DNA from: Strongylocentrotus purpuratus
Lineage: Eukaryota > Echinodermata > Echinoidea > Camarodonta > Strongylocentrotidae
DNA length: 64,000 nt
Direction: 5' to 3'
NCBI RefSeq assembly: GCF_000002235.5
Contig: NW_022145601.1
Location: forward strand, 23,973,389 to 24,037,388
The notes under the pieces are model-generated. The model saw only the letters and a list, made by a program, of their open reading frames with translations. It did no database searches and was not told the DNA's origin. The translations under genes and the position numbers were made by a program. Shown in pieces: positions 46,701-58,700 of the stretch. Position 1 is the stretch's first letter. Each line of letters opens with the position of its first letter.

Positions 46701-49700
46701 AAATTTCTTATCATTTTGATGATTCCAGAACCTTGCAATACACACACATTCTTATATGCTAGATGATCAACCTTTTCTGGTCGGTTCCACACCGTTTCTT
46801 TCATAATGCAATCGCATGACCACAACTCAACTTCATCTTTAAGACAAATTTGAGGGAGGAAAAACAGATAAATCTGCTCGTCTTTACTATGGTAATGTCT
46901 TTTGTTTTAATATCACTTCATTAATAATCAAGATAATTAACAAAGGAAGTCGTAGTTTGTACAATTGTACAAATACTTTTAAAAAGGTATATAAAAGTAG
47001 TAAGAGAAAAAGCCCAGGTCATGTTTTATTGTTAACAATGCACGGCTAATACTTCATCCATGATATTAACTGACACGTTTAACATGTCGTCTGTGTGGGG
47101 TCACAAAAGGGCGTTAACAAAATAACAACAAGAAAAGAAAACCCCATGTCAAGTAATATGGATCAATGCCATTGTGGCTCCAAACAGATGACCCTTTCCA
47201 AAGATTATGGTGTATAATCAAAATAAATTCTGACCAGTTCTAACAAAGGAACCTGCCACGAAATATGTAGATCAATGAGCATAATGAATTGGATTACGAC
47301 AGATTGGTGGGTCTTTTACAAGGGTCACGGGTTAGGGTCACCCGATTTTATACCAAAAAAAATTGAACGACGAATCGTCGTTAGCGTCCTTTTTTAAAGT
47401 TGTTGCTCAATGATAACGTTTTACGTATTACCTCTATTTAATGACAACGTAATCATGAAGATATACGTACCTCCAAAACTAGCTTCAGCAGTATAGTAGT
47501 AGTAGAAGTAGTAGTAGTAGTAATAGTGGGAAAAGTAGTAAAGCTGGAGTATATAGTTTAGTTCTCTGAGCATAGGGCTTAAGGGGAATGAAGTCCACCC
47601 TGATTTTAAATTGGATTTTAATAGTAGCCGAAAAATGAGGACAAAAATTATTTAGTGAAAGTTTGAGCAATATTCGATTGAAAACACGAAAGTTATGCAT
47701 TTTTAAGTTGTCATCAGTAAAACACAAATCGGCAACACTTTGACCTATCTTGCGAACCCCTCTCCAATTTGCTCTGCATAGAAAATGTCACCTCTAAAAA
47801 AAATATTAGTTACTGATGATTTTTTTTCTTCATACAGGAGTCGTATAAAAGCATATTTGCAATTATTATATTTAGGTGAATGTATGATTTGAATTTTCTT
47901 GACGGAAAATATGATTGTTGTTTTGTTGAAGTTGTTTAGTACAGGGCAAATGGAAAGGGGCCTCGCAAGATACGTCACAGAGTTGCCAATTTGCGCTTGA
48001 TTGATCGCACCTTCAAACATTCATAATTTCTTATTTTTACTTGGTTTTAGTTCAAACTTTCACTGACCTGTTTCTCTTATTTGTTTCTGCTTCCATTAAA
48101 ACTAACATTCTATCTGGGTGGACTTCCACCTTAATATATTAATAAGGGCAATTCCATCATGTTAACCGTGGTGCCATTCTGACGTTCATCAAATTAGTGC
48201 GGCTGTTTTGCACTTTTGTTTCATATAGTATTGTTTCATTGTGTAGTGCAGCGGCTTAGCAAGAAAATTGTGCACTTTTTGAGAAAAGCATGAAACTTCC
48301 AGCATAATTTGCTTTCACCATAAGATTTATTTTCAGATGTGGACGGAAGTCAGATTTGACCTCTGATGACCCTGAGAGGTCAAATCCAAAATGGCCGCTA
48401 GTCCGCATGGTCTAATGTACAAACACGCTTAACTTTTGAACCAAATACACCAGAAAAACGTTTAAGGTGTCATTTCCAACTAACTTGGGGATGCCAATTC
48501 ATTTGGTAATACTTTTGAGATCACCTGAACTCAGGGTTTTGCATTTAGGTCAAGGTCAAGGTCAAAATTGACTAAAAATAGCAAGTTTTGAATAGTTACA
48601 AAAGGTTAAATCTCATTTATTTGTCATTTGTTCTCAAATTTATTAAGGAATGGTTCACCTGCATAGTCCACCACCTTAATTCTTTTCAGGTAGTTTATTT
48701 CACAGTTTGATTTGACCTCTGATGACCCTGAGAGGTCAAATCCAAAATGGCCGCCAGTCCGCATGGGCTAATGTACAAACGCGGTAACTTTTGAACCAAA
48801 TAGTCCAGAAATACGTTTAAGGTGTCATTTCCAACTAAATTGGGGATGCCAATTCATGTGGTAATACTTTCGAGATCGCCAGAACTCAGGGTGTTGCATT
48901 TAGGTCAAGGTCAAGGTCAAAATTGACTAAAAATAGCAAGTTTTGAATGGATACAAAAGGTTTAATCCCCATTATATGTCATTTGTTCTCCCCTATGTTC
49001 TTAAATTTATTAAGGAATGGTTCCCCTGCCGAGTCCTCCACCTTAATCCTTTTCAGTTAGTTTATTTCACAGTTTGATGTGACCTCTGATGACCCTGAGA
49101 GGTCAAATCCAAAATGGCAGCCAGTCCGCATGGTCTAATGTACAAACGTGAACGTCTAGAAAAAAGTTTAAGGTGTTATTTCCAACTAACTTGGGGATGC
49201 CAATTCATTACGTAATACTAAGAGATCGCCAAAACTCAGGGATTTGCAATAAGGACAAGTTCAAGGTCATATTAGGTCAAAAAAGTGATGTTTTCTTTTT
49301 TTTTAATAAACTTTGCCTCTATTTTGACACTTAAGGGGCCATTATTTTATAAATTAATAAAAAGACCCGTGTACCACCACTTTGATTATCCAGGGCAAAA
49401 TTGTATATAGCTGCTTATCGGCTGGTTCTGTGCTTACGTATGAGTTTCTACTTCATAGCACTGCTAACCGTAAGCACACGAAAGTAGATTAACCTCACGC
49501 TGCTTACTGGACGAAAATGAATTTTGTAACAATGCACATTCATTGTGAACGCACAAGGTGGACGCCTTGTTTTCTTGCTAACCAAATGAGTCTGATACAG
49601 TTATAGCACGAAAATTTGCAAAAAAGCTATTCCAAATACGACCTAAAACCTGTCCATTACCACAGCTATAGATATCCACATGTATTTAGCACTGTCCACA

Positions 49701-52700
49701 ACTTATGAATATCCTAATGGTAACGATCAAAATCTAACAGTCTCCAGAACAAGAGCACAATATTTAGTGCATCCTTTCTTGCAGCGACAGTGGATTACTC
49801 ATGGCACAATTTTGATGCTTCCGGGAGAGTGGTCCAAAGAGGCTGCCACCCAGTTTCGTTTGTCCAGCCTAAGTCAGATGGCTCTGGCATCTCTGGATTC
49901 TTGGCCAATATCTGGTTCCAACAGTTGGCCTGGTAGCAAGTGCGCTTGAAGTGCTGCTTGAGTGCTGCCTGGGTTGGATGAATGTTCTCCAGGTTTCTAG
50001 ACTTCTGTGCGAAGAGCTGTTTCCTGGCATCATTCACTAGGTATGCTCTCACTGGTTCGGTCGTATCAGCACCACAAATCGCTCTGGCAGTAACATTGAT
50101 CCTTCACTGACCGCCCTAGACATGTACAGGAGTTCACTGAAGGAATCATTCACCTCTGGGAAAGACTTCTAAGTTTTTCCTCTGAATGCAGAAACAGTGT
50201 GACACCCGGTGAACGCATGAAAGATTGGGAGAGGCATACATCGTGTCGGACTCATGGTGGCGACCATCATGATTTTGTGAAAAGCTATGTACCGAAAGCT
50301 TGATCTGACACCAAAAGCGATCCATCATCAGGAGCTGTCTTGCTGAATGAAGCCACGGCCAGTTCAACCGCATCAGTACCAACAGTACTTATGGTTACCC
50401 TTTTACACCCATGGGGCAAGGCCTGCTAAGTGTGACTCAACAGGAGAGCAGAGTACTCCACTTCCATCTGTTGCATATTATACAGTTCCTTGCCCTGTGG
50501 TAGAGGAAGATGAACGACTTCGCATGACATGAAATCAAACAATTCGGTTTTGTTCTCATTGACTCGAAGGAAGTCCTTCAAGCTTTTTGGCAGCAAAGTA
50601 GAAGGAGCCACCCTTTTCCTGGTGCCCTTTCCCCTTTCCTGCCTTATTGAGGTTTTCAGGCTAGCAGGTAAGTATACACCCTAGTCAAGGTCGATGCGGA
50701 TGCTTTTCTCGAGTTGAGCAAAGGTGTATGGGACAAACATTCTTTCTCCATACTCTTGAAGTGTTCTTGATGTTCAGGATTGAGCATTTGAACCACAGCT
50801 TCACCATCAATAATTATTGCTTGGGCCACAGGTGCACTATTGTTTTCGAGCAGATTTGATTCCAGGCAGCGAAGTAGATCTGCTTGAACTCCAAATCGCA
50901 TTTTCCTCCAGTTAACATGCAAAGCTGGCGGGGCTGCCGGGTTTTCATGAGAGAAGATATCTCCATCCCTTGTCTGACACGAGATGTACATCCTGAAAAA
51001 GAGACCACGTACAGTCACTATTAGGTGCTGCAAGCTGTGCCTTCTGTTTTAACATAACCTTCGCCGGCTGCCGATTGAAAAATGGCAACTTGTTCGTATG
51101 AAGTGTTTGTGTGACAGGTGTCGTACACTGCTCTAGCCTTTTTGTCACAAACTTTGTGTACTGCTCCTCACCTAGGGTCTCAATCCTTCTCCCCGTTTCA
51201 GCCAATTGGGTGTCCATGATATGTCGCTTATGCCAATGACTAGTAGGTCTTGACTTTGTTCTAGAAATGGATTCCCCATCTCTTTCAGTACTGTCAGAAG
51301 TTCCCATCCTCAAGAATGCTAACTGCACTCCAGGTTGCTGGTCATGCTGATGTTGTCTAGTGTTAGCAGAACCGTTATTTTGCTTTATGGCCTGTTCCTC
51401 AAACTCTGTAGGGATCCCTTAAATTACTTGGAACCAAATAAAACACAAAGTAACTTAAAGAACATCTTACCAGTATAACTGAGCAGTAATGGAAAGGAGC
51501 AGTTTTCCTGCCTTGAATTGAGATTTTTGCCGTATACTGCCTAGCTGCCAGGGCTCAAATTAATTGCTTGTCCACGGGGGCTCTCCCCCCCCAAAAAAAA
51601 AGAGCCCCCGTGAGCCTTCTCACGGGGGCTCTTTTACTACTGACGGGGGCTCTTTTTTATACAAATATCCATTGAATTGGTACCTATGATACTCCTCAAT
51701 TATTTGCTATTTCTTCATTATCATTTCAATCAGCATTTTCCCTCTTACAAATTTACAAGCTACATAGCTGTTACTGGCCTGTGTATATAATATATACGCA
51801 TACAACACTGATCTTTATGGTGTCTTTAACGTGACATATCTTCTTCTCCCCTTGCAAACGAAAAAGAAAACAAGGTCAATAAAAGGGATTAAGCGACAAA
51901 TAATGATTGTGATTCAAATTGATGCGAATATTTGTTTGAATAAGCATTCCCATAGGAAAGATATGAGCCTGCCGCATACTCATGCGGCAGACTTGCCGCA
52001 GATCTGCAGCAGACCTGCCGCAGACAGTCATCTTTTTCACATGCAAATTAGTTTTGCCGCAGACTTGCCGCAGACTTGCCGCATACTTTTTCAGTATGAT
52101 GAAGAGTCTGCGGCAGGTCTGCCGCAGACTTGCTGCAGACCTGCCGCATACTCTTTCAGTATGATGAAGAGTCTGCGGCAGGTCTGCCGCAGACTTGCTG
52201 CAGACTTGCCGCATACTCTTTCAGTATGATGAAGAGTCTGCGGCAGGTCTGCCGCAGACTTGCTGCAGACCTGCCGCATACTCTTTCAGTATGATGAAGA
52301 GTCTGCGGCAGGTCTGCCGCAGACTTGCTGCAGACCTGCCGCAGACTCTTCGTCATGAATATTCATATCTCATATAGACCTGCTGCAGACCTACCGCATA
52401 CTCTTTCATATCCAGTACGTGGCAATAAAGTATGCATGTAGAAGAACCAGTGATAAACTGATTTTTTGTTTTGTAATATTCTTTATTGTATTCACTCAAT
52501 AATAATATTAATTCATACAAATTGTAATATATAACATATTGAAACCAATTACAGAGTACAAAATACAGTAATCTCAATTATATTGAATGAATTAATATTG
52601 TTATAACCCCCCCCCCCCTCTATATTTTGTTCTGTGTTACTAGTATCCCTATTACATATTATAATTTATAACATATTGGAACAAAGTACAGACTACAATC

Positions 52701-55700
52701 AACTTAGTTATATCGAATGAATAAAGTTTGTTAAATCCCCTACCCCCGTTAAAAACAAAACCAACAACAACAAACACAAAACAAACAAAAAACCAAAAAA
52801 AAGAAAACAAAAACAAAAACAAAAAACAAAACAAAAAAACAAAAAAACAAAAAACGATACAAGAAGACGTGGGCAGTCTATGGCAGTCGAGACCGGTCAA
52901 TCACACACAGCTGTGAACCGGGCAGGCCCCCCCCTTTCCTCATCCCTTGCATTTTCTTGCATATTATCCATGTTTACCTTGAGATGTTCCCATTTTTTAT
53001 AGTGGAGCGTCAACGTATTTCGTTCAGTAGCACTCTTTCTTTCTTCCCGTTTACTTTTGAATATTTTCTCTCTTATTTCTTCAATACTTGGAGGCTTCTT
53101 TTTTTCCCTACTAATAAATATCAAATATTTAATTAATAAAACCACGTGATTAATCATTTGCCTATCTTCGGTTATTTCGTCTAATCCAATGTGAACTTCC
53201 TTCCAGCTCATATCTTTAAGGATTGGAATATCCAAACTATCACTACATTGATCCCATAATTTTCTCACCATTTCGCATTCAAAAAATATGTGCCTATATG
53301 TTTCCTCTTCTTTTCCACAAAATGAGCATTTATCACTTAATATGAATTGAAACCTGTATAAATAACGATTGACATAAACAATTTTATAAAGCAATTTGAA
53401 TTGAAATTCTCTTAGTTTATTATCTAAAGTACTAATTCTTGGTCGGACAAAAACCTTTTCAATTTCTTTAACCGACAGATTGTATGATGAATGTAAATTC
53501 TGAAAACTGACAGGGACGTCTTGCATTTTTTGTATGCATGCCCTGTACAGATTTTTCGAACAAACCGATTCAAATTGGAATGTTTTTTTTGTAAACATAA
53601 ATTCTATTTTTAGATCATGAAATGAAATTTGCCTCTTTGTTAATTCGATTTTCCATTCCTTTGGTATATTACCATAGATTTCTTTAAGCATTGATATTTC
53701 CTCTTCCTCTAGTCCCATACATCTGAAATAAGTTTCCGACTTTAATGTTCCTTTTCCATCTATAATATGGTACAATCTATAAGTATTTTTTAAGAAAAGA
53801 TTTTCATTGAAGTATGTTTTTCCACTATTGTGTATATACCTATTATTTAAAAAAATGTCATTCCCTTTGTGAGTTGTATCTTTTTTAATAAAATCATTCA
53901 TATCTAACCAAATGTTTATTAAATCCCGATAGTATTTTGGTAATTGTATATCGATCTTGTTAGGTAAATAGTTACAGTAAAAAATAAGATTTCCTCCGAA
54001 AGGTCTCATTAAATATTTGAAATACTTTTTCCATTTAACTCTCTGGTTTCCTGTTACAAGTCTTTTAATCCACATCACTTTTTGTACTTTCACAAAAAGT
54101 TGAAAGTTGAGCATTTTTAATCCTCCTTGCTTGTAATCAAAATACATCGTACTTTTTTTAATTTTGTCTTTACCTCGCCATAGAAAATTAAAACAGATCT
54201 CATCAATTTCTTTTATAACCCATTCAGGCACTGGAGTCAAAGAGCTTACATAGATTAGTTTTGAATATGCGTATGTTTTCAGTAAATGAATTTTTCCTAT
54301 CAAAGTAAGATCTCTTTGTTTCCACCAATTTAACAATTTCTTTATTTTGCTTAATATTTCTTTGTAATTCATCTCTTCCGCCACATTGGGATCTAATGTA
54401 AAATATATACCGAGTATTGTTAAAATGTGTGCCTCCTTTCCAAAAGGATACACAGTCGCAGAGCCAACAGAAGATCCTAAGGGTAAAATGAATGTTTTAT
54501 TTCCATTAATCTTTAGTCCTGATATTTTCCTAAAATTTTCCATGATTACCTCTATTCTATTAATCGAGTTTATGTCTCGTACAAAAATTGACATGTCATC
54601 TGCATATAAGATCATCTTTATTTCTGTTTCTCCAAAACAAATACCTTTTACCAACTTATCATTTCTAATGCAGTGAGTTAAGCATTCTATGCATAAAATA
54701 AATAAATATGGAGATAACGGATCTCCTTGTCTTACACCCCTTTGAACTTTAAAATATCCGGTTGATTTACCCCCATTAAAAACACAACTTTGAGCATTGG
54801 TAAGTAAAATTGTAACCCATTCACAAAACATTGGCCCAAACCCGAAAGAAATGAGCACTTTCTGAAGAAAACTATGTGAAATTGAGTCGAAAGCTTTTTC
54901 ATAATCTATTGCCAATAGGTACCCTGGTTTGTTAAAACAAGAAGTATGAAAAATCATATCATTGATTAATCTGATTGCATCACCGATGTTTCTATCTTTT
55001 AAATAACCTACTTGATCGACCGACACAATTTCATTCAAAACTTTTTTTATTCTTTTAGAAAGTATTTTGGTAATAATCTTATAGTCTACGTTGAGTAAGG
55101 AGATAGGTCTATAATTACTAATGAAATTGGGGTCTTTACCATCCTTATGTATAAGCGTTATGATTGCTTGTTTTTGAGAAGGCGACAATTCCTTGAATTT
55201 CATGGTATCGTTAAATGCCTTAATCCCTGCCTTAATGCCTTAATTTCGCATAATCCTTCTTCTGATTTAGCATACAGTTTAGAATAAAATCTTCTAATTT
55301 CTTGTATGATATCTTTTTCATCATCAGTTATATTTCCATCTACTTGTAATTCTTTAATAGCACTTTTTTTCTCTTTGAAATCTATTAGTTGCTTAAAATA
55401 TGCCGTTTCTCTTTCTCCACTTTCAAACCATTGGGCTCGAGATCTGATTTTTACCCCTTCACTTATATAACCGTAAAGATTTTTCAATTCCCTTCTTTTC
55501 TTTTCCAAATCGTTAATCAAAGAATTGTCATTCACCTTCGCTGGTATTTGTAATTCTTCCTCTAACTTTGAAATTTCTTTTTCCAAACCAACAATCTTAT
55601 CCTTTCTTTCTTTGGCTTTTTTCTTACAGTATTTTCTTGTAAAACTTCGTATCTCCATTTTAACATAATCCCATAATATTCTATTATCTATTATCTCTTT

Positions 55701-58700
55701 GGATAGATTGAGTTTCAACCGTGTTATTTCTTCTTTCATACTTTTCACATAATCTGCATCGTTACATAAACTGTTATTAAATTTCCAATATCCTGCTTTT
55801 ATTACAGGATTAGTAGAAGAATGTAGTTTAATAATCAGTTCTACTGCTGAGTGGTCCGGTGAAATTGAAGTTAATATTTTGCAGCTAAATACCATATCTT
55901 CTATGCTCTCCGAAATAACCCAGTAGTCCAATCTACTATGCATTTTAGGATTCTGTTGGTGATATGTAAATTGTTTCTTTAAATTATTTTTGACACGCCA
56001 TATGTCTGTGGCATTATAGTCAATTAAAAACTTTTCAAATTCATAGCTAAGCTTAGACTGTTTTTTATTAACATTATGTCCACTGTAATCTAAATGTACA
56101 TCTCTAACCATATTAAAATCCCCTCCAATAATGAGAGGTTTATTTTTGAATTCATCTTTTTCCAAAATATTTCTAACTTTGCCCAGAAACTCCAATTGTT
56201 CCAACTCTTTGCTCCCAACAGGGAAGTAAACATTTCCGAATATTACCTCCTTATTCTGCAGAAAACCAACTGCAAAAATGTATCTGCCATTTTCATCGAT
56301 AACTGTGTGTCGTATCTTAATATTTACTCCACTATCAAATAGTATCATAACCCCTTTACCATGATTAGTACCGTGGCTGTATATACATTCGCCTTCCCAC
56401 ATCGAATTCCAAGTATTAACTATATCTTGTGTGCTAAAGGTTTCCTGTAAAAAAATAATATTCCCACCTTTTTCTTTGCACCATTTGAAAATGCTTCTTC
56501 TTTTATTTTTCTCCCGAATACCTTTTACATTTAAGGATATCAAATTGCAGACGGAAATTTTAGTGTTACTCATCATGTGCGTGTTGAGTATATAATATAG
56601 GTGGATGAGAGATGGAAAGGTTGTTGCCCACATTCAAGCCATATAAAACTAACCAGATCAAAGGCTGCCACAAACTGTCCCCATTGAAAAAAAAAGAAGA
56701 ATACATTAAACATTTACGTAACATATAACACACACAATAAAACCTATGTATGATTGATCGATATTGGCAATATCGATATTACCAATTAGGTAATACCAAT
56801 ATGTATGTCGATATTACCAATTAGGTATATTCTAGTCTCAATTGTATTAACTTCATCACATTGATCATTTGAAGTGTATTCAAGTGTAACATTTAAAGTG
56901 ACACAGGCTCGTACACATATATATACTAAATATGTATATTGTTTCTTGGTTAGTAATCATAGTTTCTTGGTTAGTAATCAATATATCTATTGCTTAAACG
57001 TGAATGTAATTGTAACATGATCAGACAAAATAATCTATTGGTTAATAATGGCAAAAGGAAAATAGAAATCACAAAAATGATGTGCATTGTCTTAATTTGC
57101 TTAACAAATCATGATAAATGTATTTTTCTGTCACACGTGTAAAGTAATAATGAATATGCATGAGATGATTGGTTTCAATTGGCCCTATTAGACTTTAATG
57201 GGATTTCCTGTGGCAGACCTGCCGCAGACTGTTCCTGTGGCGTACTGGTATGCGGCAAGTCTGGAGCAAAGTTTCGCCCTGCCGCAGATCTGCCGCAGAC
57301 TGTTCCTGTGGCATACTAGTATGCGGCAAGTCTGGAGCAAAGTTTCGCCCTGCCGCAGATCTGCCGCAGACTGTTCCTGTGGCATACTAGTATGCGGCAA
57401 GTCTGCAGCAAAATTTCATCCTGACGCAGATCTGCCGCAGACTGTTCCTGTGGCATACTAGTATGCGGCAAGTCTGGAGCAAAGTTTCATCCTGCCGCAG
57501 ATCTGCCGCAGACTGTTCCTGTGGCATACTAGTATGCGGCAAGTCTGCAGCAAAATTTCATCCTGCCGCAGATCTGCCGCAGACTGTTCCTGTGGCATAC
57601 TGGTATGCGGCAAGTCTGCAGCAAAATTTCTTTCTGCCGCATACTTCGGCATACTCTTTGCCGCAGACTAAAAGTCTGCGGCAGGTCTACGGCAGATCTG
57701 CGGCAGGTCTGCGGCAGGTCCGCGGCAGGTCTGCGGCATACTTTTCACTTTCCTATGGGTTGCTATTCACCCGAATCTTCTTTGTAAAAACAACTTTTAC
57801 AAATCTCAGCCATGCTTACTGAGTTGAGACGTTCCATTCAATTTAAAATACCCATTACATAATACACTTCTCCTAATCTCAAAGTGATCTTACAGCACAG
57901 TGGCAGAATTGCATGGCTGAGATTTATAAAAGTCGTTTTTACAAAGAAGATTCTGGTGAAAAGCATTGCTTATTCAAAAAAAAATCCTTGCATCAATTTG
58001 AATCGCAATGATTATTTGTCGCATGGTCCTTTTATTAAATAACCTTGTTTTCTGTTTTGTTTGCAGAGGGAGAAGAAGCTATGTCACGTTAAGAAATCAT
58101 AAAGATCAGTTTTATTATGCGTATATACATATGATACCAGAACAAATGTTGATTGTCATTTTGGAATACCTCTATACAAATACCACATTGTCTTTAGCCC
58201 GTATCAGTATAAGTATGATCCAATATAAAGCTATTATTCTTTATTTAATTCAGTATAATGCTTTTCCTCAAAAATAGTTTTGCTATTTTTTTAGGGTTGA
58301 GGCGCTAAGAAATGGTTTTAAATGTACATTACACGAACCCTGAACCATTGCAAAATGATGGTGGTTCTCTCTCTCTCTCTCTCTCTTTATTTTAATCATG
58401 CATTATCAACTACATATAAAGCAGCAACCAAAAACTTAGGGTTATCTGAGATAGGTGAAAGTAAGAGTTAAAAAGAAAGTCATGCTAAAACGGCGCTTCA
58501 ATTCCCCCGCCCCCTGAAAAAAATAAAATAGATTAGTAGTCCTCATTTCCAGCATCCCCCTCCCTCCCCCCCCCCCCCCCCGCTTTAATATCACATTTTC
58601 ACTTGGCAGCCCAAGGGGGCCGGGGGTGGGAGGAGGGGGTTAAACCCCCTAACCCCCCCCCCCCCCCCGTAGATCTGCCCATGTTACCATATCATTCCAC

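Larger units (their letters stand above)
52455..56690 (-). mobile_element. L1/Tx1-type LINE, nearly full length but internally deleted
   Basis: An apurinic/apyrimidinic-type endonuclease ORF (56633-55200) precedes a reverse transcriptase ORF (55203-52897), followed by a GT/T-rich 3' region with two diverged copies of a ~110-bp segment and a final AATAAA near 52490. Lies antisense in the middle of the large inverted-arm structure and inside the transporter intron, in the same direction as the transporter. The two ORFs are in different frames at a junction where about 100 residues of the usual EN-RT linker and first RT motifs are missing, so this copy should be inactive. Ends are approximate and no target-site duplication was confirmed. 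Confidence 0.88.

Noticed and set aside
51831..52377. Overlapping open frames on both strands with RSAADLPQT-like peptides (also 57198-57822)
   Set aside because: Products of 65- and 71-bp satellite arrays whose core lacks stops in several frames.
51965..57740. CRISPR-like regular spacing in the arrays
   Set aside because: Repeats are contiguous full-length units without unique spacers, and the DNA is clearly eukaryotic.
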